A DNA stretch of 64,000 nt from Acidimicrobiia bacterium (GCA_022820805.1 JAJEEV010000033.1:59398-123397); one strand, 5' to 3'; counted from the first letter of the stretch, positions 39,657 through 50,082 are shown. The notes: a model not told the origin generated them from the sequence alone. Program-made: numbers and translations.

Positions 39657-40669
39657 CAGCTTCCTCCTTCTGCCTCGACGGCGCTGATCACGGTGCCGGC
39701 CAGGTACGCGAGCCGCTCCTCGCGTCCACCGGACAGCAGCGCGAAGGTGATCCGGTCGATGTCGAGTTGCCAGAGCCGGCGGATCCGGCCCACACACGTG
39801 TCGAGATCGCCGACCAGCGCCACCGACTTGACGAAGTCGTCGGAGACGGTGTGCTTGTGACCGGCCTGCAGCGAGAGGTGATCGACGAGGCCGTAGGCGT
39901 CCGCGGCGCGCGCGAACTCTCCGCGGAACCTCTCCCACGCGGGCGGCATCCGCCTCCACGGATGGAACGTGGCCGCCTGACTGGTGGCCCATGCCCGAAC
40001 GTCGTCGAGGGCGCGCTCCTCGTCGTCGCTCACCGACATGGTGACGAACAGGTCGACAGTCAGCTCGCGGCGGTCCCGTCCCGCGGTCTTCAGCCCCTCG
40101 TGGATGTAGTCGAGCTGCCAGGAGCAGAAATCCGGGTCCGCGGCCCCCATGAGCACGGCGCCGTCGCAGGTCTCGCCCGCGAGGCGCAGCATGGCGGGCT
40201 GCGACACCGCCAGATAGACGGGGATCTGGCGTCTCGCGGCGGCCAGACGCACCCGGGTGCCGTAGAGGTCGCACGGCTCGCCGCTGAAGAGCTGCCGGAA
40301 CTCGTCGATCCCAGAGCGCAGGGCGCCCAGCCTGGACGGCACGCCTCCGGCGCCGAGCACGGCCGACCAGCCCGCCCCGAGTCCGAGCACGGCCCGGCCG
40401 TTGGAGAGCTCGTCGAGCGCGGCGGTGGCATTGGCCGTCACCGTGGGGTGTCGGGTGACGAGGTTGGTGACCCCCGCGCCGATGAGCACGTTCTCAGTGG
40501 ACAGCGCGGCCAGGTTCATGGCGGCGTACACGTCCTTCATCCCGAGCTGGAAGTCGATGTACCAGAGCACCTCGAACCCGTGCTCATCGACGGCCCGCGC
40601 CAGCTCCGACGTCCGGCTGAGCGGTTCCCGGGGGCTCACACCCATGGAGATGCCGTAGGAGCCGGTCAC
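39656..40669 (-). CDS. LLM-class flavin-dependent oxidoreductase
   Basis: VLIGAGVTNLVTRHPTVTANATAALDELSNGRAVLGLGAG. Confidence 0.92.
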   Translation of the reverse strand: MTGSYGISMGVSPREPLSRTSELARAVDEHGFEVLWYIDFQLGMKDVYAAMNLAALSTENVLIGAGVTNLVTRHPTVTANATAALDELSNGRAVLGLGAGWSAVLGAGGVPSRLGALRSGIDEFRQLFSGEPCDLYGTRVRLAAARRQIPVYLAVSQPAMLRLAGETCDGAVLMGAADPDFCSWQLDYIHEGLKTAGRDRRELTVDLFVTMSVSDDEERALDDVRAWATSQAATFHPWRRMPPAWERFRGEFARAADAYGLVDHLSLQAGHKHTVSDDFVKSVALVGDLDTCVGRIRRLWQLDIDRITFALLSGGREERLAYLAGTVISAVEAEGGS

Positions 40670-41460
40670 GGGGCTGCCCTCGCACGCAGGAGTCGGGCGA
40701 GAAGCTCGCCGTAGGCGTCGGGCCGGTCGACCGACAGCAGATGACCGGCTCCGGCGACCTCGTGATAGCGGCTGTGGCAGACAGTGTCGACGATGATGTC
40801 GGACGCCCGGCGCGGGCAGAAGACGTCGTGCTGTGCACCGACGACGTCCACCGGGGCCTCGATCCGGGCCAGCAGCGGGTTCAGCGGCTCGTCGCGGATC
40901 CCGACCATCGCTCGGGCCGCGTTCACGTAGCCGCGGCCGTCACCGACGGCCTCCAGCCGTCTCCGAGCCGCCGAGTCGATGTCGGCCCCGGTCACGATCT
41001 GCTTGCTGGTGTCGTCGCGGAGTCCCGCCTCGAACCGGGCCCGGTCGCCGGCCTCCAGCTGCGCGATACGGCCGGCGAAGAACTGGGCCGCGGCCTTCCC
41101 GACGATCGACGAGGTGGCCACCACCACGAGATGCCGGATCAGCGCGGGCGCATCGACGGCGGCCCTGAGTCCGACGGTGCCGCCCAGCGAATAGCCGACG
41201 ACCGCAGCCGGACCGGTCACCATTCGCAGGAACGCCTCCAGGTCGCCGCTCAACTGCGCCAGGGTGCCGTCGCCCTGCCCGAGAGTTGTCCGACCGTGGC
41301 CCCGGAGGTCCACGGCGTAGACGGTGAACTCGTCAAGACGGGCCGCGACGGCGTCCCATGAGCGATGGTCCTCGGCCAGTCCGTGCAGCAGCACCACCGG
41401 CGGACCCGAGCCCCGCGACCGGTAGTGGACCACGATGTCGTCCAGCTCGATGGTGCTCAC
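40666..41460 (-). CDS. Alpha/beta hydrolase
   Basis: PPVVLLHGLAEDHRSWDAVAARL; AVVGYSLGGTVGLRAA. Confidence 0.92.
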   Translation of the reverse strand: MSTIELDDIVVHYRSRGSGPPVVLLHGLAEDHRSWDAVAARLDEFTVYAVDLRGHGRTTLGQGDGTLAQLSGDLEAFLRMVTGPAAVVGYSLGGTVGLRAAVDAPALIRHLVVVATSSIVGKAAAQFFAGRIAQLEAGDRARFEAGLRDDTSKQIVTGADIDSAARRRLEAVGDGRGYVNAARAMVGIRDEPLNPLLARIEAPVDVVGAQHDVFCPRRASDIIVDTVCHSRYHEVAGAGHLLSVDRPDAYGELLARLLRARAAP

Positions 41461-43070
41461 CGGTCCGGGCCTCGATCCGGGCCTGCCCCGCCGGCGCCTA
41501 CCAGTTCGTCCCGCAGCTGCTGCTTGCGGATCTTGCCTGCGGCCGTTCGCGGGAGACGATCAACCTGCACCAGCCGCTCGGGCCAGTACCTCCGGGGCAG
41601 CCCCTGGCTCGCGCAGAAGGAGACCACATCATCGAGGTCGATGGGAGAGCCGGCCTGCACCACCGCGCAGATGCGCTCACCCAGGCGCTCGTCGGGCCAG
41701 CCGATGACGGCCACTCCGACCACATCGGGGTGGGCGGCGATCGTGTTCTCGGTGTCGACCGGCGAGATGTTCACACCGGCGCGGATGATCAGGTCCTTGA
41801 GTCGCCCGGTGATGGTGACGTAGCCGTCGGCGCCGATGCGGGCCAGGTCCCCGGTGCGGAAGAACCCGTCGCCCACCAGGTGGGAGTCGTACATCTCGGC
41901 CTGACCGTAGTAGCCGTTGAACACGCCCGGCCCCCGCATGACGAGCTCGCCTTCCCCGTGGGCCTGCAGCCCCATGTCGGCGTCGAGGACGCACAGCTCG
42001 AGACCGGGCAGCCCGACTCCCACCGTGGTCGCGACCTGCTGCTCGGTGGACCCGGCCACGCAGGTCGTCAAGCCGCCCTCGGTCATTCCCCACAGCGGCG
42101 TGACGAACGTGTCCGGCAGCTCGGTGCGGCAACGGCGGATCAGCGCGGGCGGCACCTGGGCCCCACCGCACAGGAATGTCCGCAGCGGCGCCAGCTTGGG
42201 CTCGCGGCGGTGCCAGGGAGCCTCGGCCAGATCCAGCAGGAACGGGGTCGCCGCCGCGGTGAACTCGGCTCGGTGGCGGGCCACCAGTTCCAAGGCGGCT
42301 CCGGCATCCCATTGGTCCTGGAGGATGAGCGGGGCACCCAGGAACAGCGACAGGCGGGCGCCGTGGATCGCGCCGACGCTGTGTCCGAGCGGTGACGGCA
42401 TGAAGACGGGCGTAGCGGAGCTGAGGAGGAAGCGTTCGGCGAACTGCTGGTTGAGTGCGGCCAGCGTGTCCTCGCTGTGGCTGACCGCCTTCGGGGGCCC
42501 GGTCGTGCTCGACGTGAACATCAGATGCGCGATCGCCTCGGGCACTCCCAGCGCCGACCCATCCGGGCCGACCTCCAGCCCGGACACCTGCGGACCAGAC
42601 ACCTCCAGTCCGGTGCCCTCCGCGACGGCCACCGGGATCGGGACGGAGGCCGCGGCGGCAACTCGCCCGACCGCTTCCGCCGACGGTCCCCGCCGGCTGC
42701 GGCCGGCGCAGACGACCAGGGCCGGCTCCACCAGCTCGAGGATGTGGCTCAGGTGGGCCTCGGACGTGGTGACCGGGGCGGTGGCCGGGACATGGCCCGC
42801 CCTCAAGGTGGCCAGGAACATGACCACCCAGGAAGCGGAGTTGGGGAGGACGATGACGACCACCCGCCGGCCGGGGCCGGTGACCGAGCGGATCGCCTCC
42901 CCGGCCACGCCCGCTGCGTGCCACAACTGTGACCGGGAGAGGATGGCGCTGCCGCTCACGACGGCCAGTTCGTCGGGCCTCTCGACGACGTGCGACTCGA
43001 AACGGTCGACCAGCCTCCGGCCGGTCCACCACCCGGCGAGCCGGTAACGCTCGGCCACGTCATCGACCAC
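41457..43070 (-). CDS. AMP-dependent acyl-CoA synthetase/ligase
   Basis: HLMFTSSTTGPPKAVSHSE; FRTGDLARIGADGYVTITGRLKDLIIRAGVNISPVDTE; LPRTAAGKIRKQQLR. Confidence 0.95.
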   Translation of the reverse strand: MVDDVAERYRLAGWWTGRRLVDRFESHVVERPDELAVVSGSAILSRSQLWHAAGVAGEAIRSVTGPGRRVVVIVLPNSASWVVMFLATLRAGHVPATAPVTTSEAHLSHILELVEPALVVCAGRSRRGPSAEAVGRVAAAASVPIPVAVAEGTGLEVSGPQVSGLEVGPDGSALGVPEAIAHLMFTSSTTGPPKAVSHSEDTLAALNQQFAERFLLSSATPVFMPSPLGHSVGAIHGARLSLFLGAPLILQDQWDAGAALELVARHRAEFTAAATPFLLDLAEAPWHRREPKLAPLRTFLCGGAQVPPALIRRCRTELPDTFVTPLWGMTEGGLTTCVAGSTEQQVATTVGVGLPGLELCVLDADMGLQAHGEGELVMRGPGVFNGYYGQAEMYDSHLVGDGFFRTGDLARIGADGYVTITGRLKDLIIRAGVNISPVDTENTIAAHPDVVGVAVIGWPDERLGERICAVVQAGSPIDLDDVVSFCASQGLPRRYWPERLVQVDRLPRTAAGKIRKQQLRDELVGAGGAGPDRGPDR

Positions 43071-43192
43071 TGCTGCCCTCCACGTCCGTTCGGCTCGACG
43101 GCAGTATTGCAGGTGCCTGCCAGAATCAGGAGACTGACGTCGCTTTTGCTTCATTGGGGGGAGCGCGCATGGTGCGGTAGGATCGCACGTCC

Positions 43193-43807
43193 ATGGCCAC
43201 TGAGCCGACCACGCCCAAGGGCCAACGAACCCGGCAGACCATCCTCGACGCCGCATCGAAGGTCTTCACCCGAGACGGCTACGTCGATGCCCGCATGAGC
43301 GACGTCGCCGAGCAGGCCGGGCTCTCCCTCGGCGGCCTGTACCGGTATTTCGAGAACAAGGAGGACCTGTTCGGCAGCGTCATCCGGGACCTGCACGAGG
43401 AGCTCTTCCGTCTGAGCCGGTCGTCGACGCCCATCGTCGAGGACCCTGAGGCCGCCCTGTTCGAAGCCAACCTCGGCTACCTCCGGCACTACCACGCCAA
43501 CAGCGGAGTGCTGCGTGCGTTCATCGAGGCGACAACGGTGGAGGAGCGCTTCACCACCATCTGGTGGACGATGCGCGAGCGACACGTGGCCCGGTTCGTG
43601 CATGCGGTGGAGAACGACGACCGCGTCCAGCTCGGGGGGCTCGATCCGGCAACCGTGGCCCGGGCCATGGCCTCGCTCGTCGAGCAGACCGCGTACACGA
43701 CGTTCGCCCACGCCGCGCTCAACACCGCGCCGGTGGACGTCGAGACGGTCGCTCGCATCGTGACCAGGGCCTGGTACCGCAGCTTCTACGGGGACTCCCC
43801 CGCCTGA
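43193..43807 (+). CDS. TetR-family regulator
   Basis: TRQTILDAASKVFTRDGYVDARMSDVAEQAGLSLGGLYRYFENKEDLF. Confidence 0.95.
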   Translation: MATEPTTPKGQRTRQTILDAASKVFTRDGYVDARMSDVAEQAGLSLGGLYRYFENKEDLFGSVIRDLHEELFRLSRSSTPIVEDPEAALFEANLGYLRHYHANSGVLRAFIEATTVEERFTTIWWTMRERHVARFVHAVENDDRVQLGGLDPATVARAMASLVEQTAYTTFAHAALNTAPVDVETVARIVTRAWYRSFYGDSPA

Positions 43808-43869
43808 CAGCCTCGGACCGGCCGCCAGGTCGGACACGCCTCCCGGCCGTGCCGTGCCCCGCGGGCGGC

Positions 43870-44583
43870 TCATATCTCGGCGCCGAGGTAGGCGGCCGCT
43901 AGCCTCTCGTCGGCCAGGAGTTCCCGGCTGGTGGCCTCCAGGGCCACCTCCCCGGACTCGAGCACGAAGGCCCGGTCGCAGATGTGGAGCGCCTCGTGGG
44001 CTCGTTGCTCCACGACGATCATCGCGGTCGTCTCGCTCTCGAGCAGCCGCGCGATGCCCTCGAAGATGTCGTCGGCGGCTCGGGGAGCCAAGCCCATCGA
44101 GGGCTCGTCGAGCATGAGCAGCCGCGGGCAGGCCATCACGCCGCGCGCCACCGCCAGCATCTGCTGCTGGCCGCCCGACAGCGCGCCTCCGTCGCGGTTG
44201 AGCATGCCGGCCAGCGCAGGGAAGATCTCGAGCACGAGGTCGCGGCGCTCGTCGTGGCGGTCCCGGGCGATGCTGCGGTGGCTGCCGAGCCGGAGATTGT
44301 CGGCCACCGTCATCGACGCGAAGATCATCCGCCCCTGGGGCACGTGCACGATGCCGGCCTCGACGCGCCTGTGCGGCGCCTGCGAGAGAAGATCCCGGTC
44401 CTCGAAGCTGATCGAGCCGGAATCGGCTGCCACGGTGCCGCTGATCGCCTTCAGCAGGGTGGTCTTCCCCGCGCCGTTGGGTCCCAGGATGGCGACGCGC
44501 TCCCCCCGACCGACTCGAAAGTCGACGGAGCGCAGCGCGGGGACGCCGTCGTAGCCGGCGCAGAGGTCACTGATCTCGAGCAT
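43870..44583 (-). CDS. Branched-chain amino acid ABC transporter ATP-binding protein (LivF-like)
   Basis: ILGPNGAGKTTLLKAISG; LSGGQQQMLAVARGVMACPRLLMLDEPSMGLAP. Confidence 0.93.
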   Translation of the reverse strand: MLEISDLCAGYDGVPALRSVDFRVGRGERVAILGPNGAGKTTLLKAISGTVAADSGSISFEDRDLLSQAPHRRVEAGIVHVPQGRMIFASMTVADNLRLGSHRSIARDRHDERRDLVLEIFPALAGMLNRDGGALSGGQQQMLAVARGVMACPRLLMLDEPSMGLAPRAADDIFEGIARLLESETTAMIVVEQRAHEALHICDRAFVLESGEVALEATSRELLADERLAAAYLGAEI

Positions 44584-46369
44584 GCTCCATCCACTTCGAT
44601 CCGAGGTAGGCCTCGATCACGCCCGGATCGGACACGACGTCCTCCGGCGGGCCCTCGGCGATGACGCGGCCGTCGTCGAGCGCGACTACCGACTCGACGT
44701 ACTGGATCAGCGACCGCACCGAGTGCTCGATCACGACGATCGCGGTGTGAGGAGCCACCAACTCGTCGACCGTCCCGAAGAAGCCGGCCCGCTCGGACTC
44801 GTTCAATCCCGCCAGCGGCTCGTCGAGCAGCAGCAGGTCCGGCTCACTGACCATGGCGCGCGCCAACTCGAGGCTCTTGATCTCGGCCGTGGTGAGGGCA
44901 CTCAGCTCGCCGAGCGCCTTGCCGGCGAGGCCGACTCGCTCGAGCATGGCCATCGACGCCGCCACGGGATGCGGCAGCGAGGCGCCGATGGCCGCCACCA
45001 CAACATTGTCGAGCGGCGACATGAGATGGAAGCCCTGGGGAACCTGGAAGGTGCGCGACATGCCGAGCTCGTAGCGCCGCGGGGCGCGCAGCCGGTCTAC
45101 CGCGGCCCCCTTGAACAGGATCCGCCCGGCATCGGCGCGCAGGTGAGCCGTCATGATGTTGAAGAGGGTCGTCTTGCCCGCCCCGTTCGGGCCGATGATG
45201 CCGACGCGCTGGCCGGCATCGACACTGAAGGCCACGTCGGAGAGCACCTCGTTGGCGCCGAAGCTCTTGGCCACGCCATCCACCTCGAGCACCTTGGCGC
45301 CGGCCGGGAGCGGCATTCGCGGCCGTTGACGGCGAAGCGGCAGCCTCAGGAGCGGCGACGGCCTCGGCGAGGGTGCCGCGAGACGCTGGAGAAGGCTCCG
45401 ACCCGCGAGCTCGCGTGATGGATCGGGCCGCGTCGCGATGCGTCGGCAGCCCCGCTCGATGGCGGGCAGGATCCCCCGTGGTATCAGCAGCGCGACCAGG
45501 ACCAGCGCGGCGGCATAGACGAGCTCCTGAGCGCCCGGGACGGTCTCGCCGATCGAGTCGTCCAGGAACATCGCCAGGGGGATGAGGAAGGCCGCACCCA
45601 CGACGGGGCCCCAGGTCTGTCCCACCCCGCCGACGAACGCCACCGACAGCATGACGATCACCACCGTGATCCCGAAGACCTCCTCGGCGACGGTCACCCG
45701 CAGGACGGCCTTGACCCAGAGCACGGCCATGGCGGCCGACAGCGCAGCTGAGATCATGAAGGCGGCCGACTTCCATGCGACGGTGCGGATGCCGACGGCG
45801 CGGGCCAGGACCTCGTTGTCGCGCACCGCACGGAGGGCGAATCCGAAGGAGGTCACGTCGATCAGTTCGCTGATCGCCAGAGCAACCACGAGCATTCCAA
45901 GGCCCACCCACACGTAGGTGTGGGAGTTGGAGAACTCCATGAACTCCCATTCGCCCTCGGGGTGGAACGGAACCGTGAGTTCGGGGTCGCCGTAGTGGGA
46001 GACGAGCAGTTCGAGGATGAGCGGGAAGGAGATGGTGGCCAGGGTGAAGTAGAACCCCCTGAGCCGGAATGTGGGCAGGCCGACGGCCAGGGCCACGGCC
46101 GCGGCGACGCCCATGCCGATGGCCATTCCGATCCAAGGGGAGGTGTCGCTGTCGCGCAGCAGGATCGTGAAGCCGTAGGCGCCGATGCCGACGAACGCGC
46201 TGTGGCCCAGCGAGATCTGTCCGGCCTTGGCCATCAGATTCCAGGCCACACCGGCCAGCGCCCACACGACCGACAGCGTGAGCACCCTCACGTAGAACCG
46301 CTGATCAAGCCAGCCGTTGAGGGCGGCGACGACCACCACCAGCACAATGAACGGAACCAGGCGCCGCAT
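44567..46369 (-). CDS. Fused permease (LivM-like) + ATP-binding (LivG-like) protein
   Basis: N-terminal LivM-like TM region; C-terminal IIGPNGAGKTTLFNIMTAHL...LLLLDEPLAGLNESE. Confidence 0.92.
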   Translation of the reverse strand: MRRLVPFIVLVVVVAALNGWLDQRFYVRVLTLSVVWALAGVAWNLMAKAGQISLGHSAFVGIGAYGFTILLRDSDTSPWIGMAIGMGVAAAVALAVGLPTFRLRGFYFTLATISFPLILELLVSHYGDPELTVPFHPEGEWEFMEFSNSHTYVWVGLGMLVVALAISELIDVTSFGFALRAVRDNEVLARAVGIRTVAWKSAAFMISAALSAAMAVLWVKAVLRVTVAEEVFGITVVIVMLSVAFVGGVGQTWGPVVGAAFLIPLAMFLDDSIGETVPGAQELVYAAALVLVALLIPRGILPAIERGCRRIATRPDPSRELAGRSLLQRLAAPSPRPSPLLRLPLRRQRPRMPLPAGAKVLEVDGVAKSFGANEVLSDVAFSVDAGQRVGIIGPNGAGKTTLFNIMTAHLRADAGRILFKGAAVDRLRAPRRYELGMSRTFQVPQGFHLMSPLDNVVVAAIGASLPHPVAASMAMLERVGLAGKALGELSALTTAEIKSLELARAMVSEPDLLLLDEPLAGLNESERAGFFGTVDELVAPHTAIVVIEHSVRSLIQYVESVVALDDGRVIAEGPPEDVVSDPGVIEAYLGSKWMEHARDQ

Positions 46370-47250
46370 CAGATGGCCCGCTGAACCTTGCCGAACAGGC
46401 CGTTGGGCCGCACGTACAGGATGAGCAGGAACAGCGCGAACACCCAGACGTTCTTCACCGCGGCAGAGGTCCACACCTGCGACACCGACTGGATGATCCC
46501 GATGAGCACGCCCCCGACGAAGGCGCCGCTCACGCTGCCCAGACCGCCGAGCACCACGGCGGCGAACATCACGACCACGAACCGGAACCCCACGAACGGC
46601 GTGATGCTCTGGAACGTGACGAGGGCCGCTCCCCCCACCGCGGTGAGCGCCACGCCGACTCCGAAGGCGATGCGGTTGGTGCGGTCGATGTCGATGCCCA
46701 TGTAGGTGGCCGCCTCCCAGTTCTCCGACGCGGCCCGGATGGCCCTTCCCGTGCCGGTCCGGTTGAGGAACAGGAAGAGCAGCGCCGCCACCAGCAACGA
46801 GAGCAGGAAGGCGTAGAGGCGTACCCGGCTGATGAAGATGTCGCCGATGAAGTCGCCCTCGTTGGCATACGCCGGTGCCACCACCCGGGGCTCCGACGAG
46901 TACCGGATGAGGATCAGGTTCTGGAAGATCAGGCCCAGCCCGATGGTGAGTATCACCTGGGCGTCGTGATTCTCGCGCTGGCCGATCACGAAGCGGATGA
47001 ACAGCCAGTGCACCGCCATGCCCAGCAGCAGGAACACGACGAACACGGCGGGCACTGCGAGGAACGGGTCCAGTCCGAAGCCTCCCGCGAACAGCGCCCA
47101 CGAGAGGTACATCGCGAGCATCATGAAGTCGGCCTGGGCGAAGTTCACCACCCGCATGACGCCGAAGATCAGCCCGAGGCCCGACGCCAGGAGCGCGTAG
47201 ACCCCGCCGATGAGGATCCCCGGCACGAGGAACTGCAGGAACTCAACCAT
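46369..47250 (-). CDS. Branched-chain amino acid ABC permease (LivH-like)
   Basis: PGILIGGVYALLASGLGLIFGVMRVVNFAQADFMML. Confidence 0.93.
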   Translation of the reverse strand: MVEFLQFLVPGILIGGVYALLASGLGLIFGVMRVVNFAQADFMMLAMYLSWALFAGGFGLDPFLAVPAVFVVFLLLGMAVHWLFIRFVIGQRENHDAQVILTIGLGLIFQNLILIRYSSEPRVVAPAYANEGDFIGDIFISRVRLYAFLLSLLVAALLFLFLNRTGTGRAIRAASENWEAATYMGIDIDRTNRIAFGVGVALTAVGGAALVTFQSITPFVGFRFVVVMFAAVVLGGLGSVSGAFVGGVLIGIIQSVSQVWTSAAVKNVWVFALFLLILYVRPNGLFGKVQRAI

Positions 47251-47338
47251 TACGCCGACCGGCCCCGCCCCCGGCCATCCGGGGACGGGGCCGGCTCCCG
47301 AGAGGAGCGCATCGAATTATCGGGGTGGTGGACTCTCG

Positions 47339-48913
47339 TCAACTCCAGACGGGCTCGCACACGGCGAACTCCACCGGATAGACCGTGCACGGGATCAGGT
47401 TCCCGTCCACCTCCTGCCACTGCGCCAGCACCCCGAAGTGCTGGTCGACGCGGCCGGTGGCGCTGAAGCTGATCGCGGAGGTCGGCATGAGGTCCACTGC
47501 GACGCCCTCGGTCAGCTTGACGGTGTTGAAGGCCCTGGTGACCGCGTCCGGGGAGGGATCGCCGGCCTGCTCCAGCGCGGCTGCGATGAGATGCACCACG
47601 AAGTAGCCGCCGATGTGGTCCTGGCGGGCGTAGGGCTGGTCGATGGCCGCCGCCAGCTCGTCGAACGCGTCGGTGCCGGCGAGCGGGTTGGCGTAGACGA
47701 ACGTCGACAGCCCGGCCACCTGCGGACCGAGATCGGCCCATGCGGGCAGCAGCCCCTGCCCGCCGTTCTGGACGACCGGTGCGGTGACGCCCCGGGCGAT
47801 CAGCTCGTTCTGGAGTCCGCTCACATCGCTGAAGGCGAAGGCGATGTTGAAGATGACGTCCACGTCGGCGTTGGCGATCTTGGTCGCCACGCCCGAGGGA
47901 TCGTCGAGCCCGCCCGGCGCCCATGTGTCGGTGACCGCAACGTCGATCCCCCGCTCGCCGAACTCGGCCAGCAGGGCTTGCTGCAGCGGCACCGCCGCAG
48001 CCGATGTGGAACCGACGACGGCCACCCGCTCCATCGTGATCCCCGCCTGGTCGAGGCCGGGCTGGATGGCGTCGAGGATGAGGCCCTTGATGGCCGACGC
48101 CGGCGGCGAGTAGCCGAACACATGGGTGAAGCCCTCGCGGTCGGTCACCGAGTCGGCGAAGCTCTCGGTCACGAACGGGACCCCGGCCCGCTCGGACACC
48201 TCGGTCGCGGCCAGGCTGAACGACGACAGCCACGAACCTGCGATGGCTGATACGGCGGGCTCGTCGTCGAGCAGCCGCTCGACCGCGGTGGCCGCCTCCT
48301 CCGCGGACCCGCCCGCATCGTAGATTGCGAGCCGCAGCGTGGCGCCGCAGAGCGATTCGATGCCACCGGCCGCGTTGAGGTCCTCCACCGCCTTGGTCGC
48401 GCCGGCGATCTCGGCACTGCCGACGAAGCTGAACGTTCCCGACATCGGCCACACCGTGCCGATGACCACCTCGTCCACACAGTTGCGATCGTCGACCGCA
48501 GCTGCGGCGGCGGCCTCCTCGGCCGCGGCGGCGGCTTCCGCCTCGGCTGCGGCGGCGGCCTCCTGCGCCTCCTGCAACTGCTGTTCGAGATCGGCCACGA
48601 CCGACGGGTCGACGCCCTCGGCGGACTCGGCATCCGCGATCGCCTCGGCCAGGGCCGCCTCGGCCTCCGCAGCCTTGGCCGCGGCCGCGTCCGCCTCGGC
48701 CCGGGCGTCCGCCGCATCAGCCTCGGCCTGCTCGAGCGCGGCCGCGTCGACACCCGAGTCGACGACGGCGGCCGCGGTGGTGGGCGTGGCCTCTCCGGCC
48801 GGGTCGGTCGTCGAGTCGTCGCCGCATGAGGCTCCGACCAGGCTGATGATCGCGAGCAGCAAGCACCACTTGATCACCGTTCGTGTGCCGCTGGCGGGTC
48901 GCGTCGTGTTCAT
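47339..48913 (-). CDS. ABC substrate-binding lipoprotein with Ala-rich N-terminal coiled coil
   Basis: Lipobox-like LVGASC; ~90-aa Ala/Glu/Asp helical segment; then VVIGTVWPMSGTFSFVGSAEIAGATKAVEDLNAAGGI. Confidence 0.9.
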   Translation of the reverse strand: MNTTRPASGTRTVIKWCLLLAIISLVGASCGDDSTTDPAGEATPTTAAAVVDSGVDAAALEQAEADAADARAEADAAAAKAAEAEAALAEAIADAESAEGVDPSVVADLEQQLQEAQEAAAAAEAEAAAAAEEAAAAAAVDDRNCVDEVVIGTVWPMSGTFSFVGSAEIAGATKAVEDLNAAGGIESLCGATLRLAIYDAGGSAEEAATAVERLLDDEPAVSAIAGSWLSSFSLAATEVSERAGVPFVTESFADSVTDREGFTHVFGYSPPASAIKGLILDAIQPGLDQAGITMERVAVVGSTSAAAVPLQQALLAEFGERGIDVAVTDTWAPGGLDDPSGVATKIANADVDVIFNIAFAFSDVSGLQNELIARGVTAPVVQNGGQGLLPAWADLGPQVAGLSTFVYANPLAGTDAFDELAAAIDQPYARQDHIGGYFVVHLIAAALEQAGDPSPDAVTRAFNTVKLTEGVAVDLMPTSAISFSATGRVDQHFGVLAQWQEVDGNLIPCTVYPVEFAVCEPVWS

Positions 48914-48973
48914 GGCTGCTCCTTGGTCTGGTGGCACCGGCCTGCCGATCTCGCGAAATCAACCGGTGTCCCG

Positions 48974-49018
48974 ACATTAGGCAGTCTCCCGGCCGATGTC
49001 AAAAGTGATATCACTTTT
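48974..49018 (-). promoter_or_regulatory. TTGACA-N17-TAATGT promoter with overlapping 18-bp perfect palindrome AAAAGTGATATCACTTTT
   Basis: -35 48997-49002, -10 48974-48979 (minus strand), palindrome 49001-49018. Confidence 0.75.
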
Positions 49019-49230
49019 TTTATTGTTGCTCCGACCATGGACCGCGCTTGGCGACTACGAGACGGTGTTCGTGCCCCGCTACGGACGGCTACGTCATCGA
49101 GTCCGCCGTGGTCACCGGCGACAATTGCCCCGCTTGCTGCTCAAGCCCTGCTGCGTGTCCCCGCACTGCCCCGCAGTACTCTGCCGCATTGTTTTCGCAG
49201 GGTCCGAAACATCAGGAAGGAGGACCTGAC

Positions 49231-50082
49231 ATGGCTAGTAAATCGCCACCGTCGGGGCCGCGCTCGGAGCCGGGGCGTCTCGGGAGGTACACGAAGCGGG
49301 CCGAGCCAATAGTGCTCGCGTTGGCGATCGCCAGCGTGCCGTTGTTCTTGCTGGAGCATCGGCATTGGCTCGCCGCTGCTGCCGGCTGGGTCGTGGTGGC
49401 GGTGTTCTTTGCGGACCTCGTCATTCGTGTCGCGCTGGTTGACGGATCAAGACGCGAGTACTTGGTCCGCCACTGGTACGACGTGGCGATCGTGTTGTTG
49501 TCACTGTTGCCGTTGGCTCGTCCCCTGAGAGCACTGCGAGCGTTGACGTTGCTCCGCGGTCTGCGAGCCTTCATCGCCGCCCACAAGGCAGCCACCACCC
49601 TGACGCGGGGCTGGAGGGGCCTGCACGGCAAGGCACTGATCGTCTCGAGCGTCGCGTTGTCAGCGGTGGCCGTGCTGGCTGTGTACGAGGCGGAGCACGC
49701 AGCCGGTGGCAGCATCGACTCGTTGGAGGACGCTCTGTGGTGGGCGGCCGCGACCGTCACGACTGTCGGTTACGGAGATCTAAGCCCCGACACCACTGCA
49801 GCGCGTGCGGCTGCGGTGGTGCTGATGGTGTGCGGAGTCTCGCTGTTCGGCCTGCTCACTGCGAACGTGTCGGCGAAGTTCTTGAAGAACGATGCGCTGC
49901 TGGCCTACGAGCAACTGGCGGCGATGCTCCACACGGGTCGGTCGTGCCCGAATTGTGGCCACACGCCGTCGCTGCACGACAGCGATGCCGACCCGGCACG
50001 CGGGCCCGAAGCGGCGGCAGCCGCCGATCCAACCGAGTTGGCGTCCGTCCCTGTGGATTCCGACGCTCGGGGCCACCGGTAG
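49231..50082 (+). CDS. Voltage-gated-like potassium channel
   Basis: ALWWAAATVTTVGYGDLSPDT selectivity filter; AAGGAGG upstream. Confidence 0.92.
   Translation: MASKSPPSGPRSEPGRLGRYTKRAEPIVLALAIASVPLFLLEHRHWLAAAAGWVVVAVFFADLVIRVALVDGSRREYLVRHWYDVAIVLLSLLPLARPLRALRALTLLRGLRAFIAAHKAATTLTRGWRGLHGKALIVSSVALSAVAVLAVYEAEHAAGGSIDSLEDALWWAAATVTTVGYGDLSPDTTAARAAAVVLMVCGVSLFGLLTANVSAKFLKNDALLAYEQLAAMLHTGRSCPNCGHTPSLHDSDADPARGPEAAAAADPTELASVPVDSDARGHR

Noticed and set aside
44567-46369. LivM-LivG fusion as a novel transporter architecture
   Set aside because: Permease-ATPase fusions in branched-chain amino acid ABC systems are already common in actinobacteria.
49001-49022. AAAAGTGATATCACTTTTTTT as a rho-independent terminator
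   Set aside because: AT-only stem with no loop and exact overlap with a -35 box fits an operator better, though a terminator role is not excluded.
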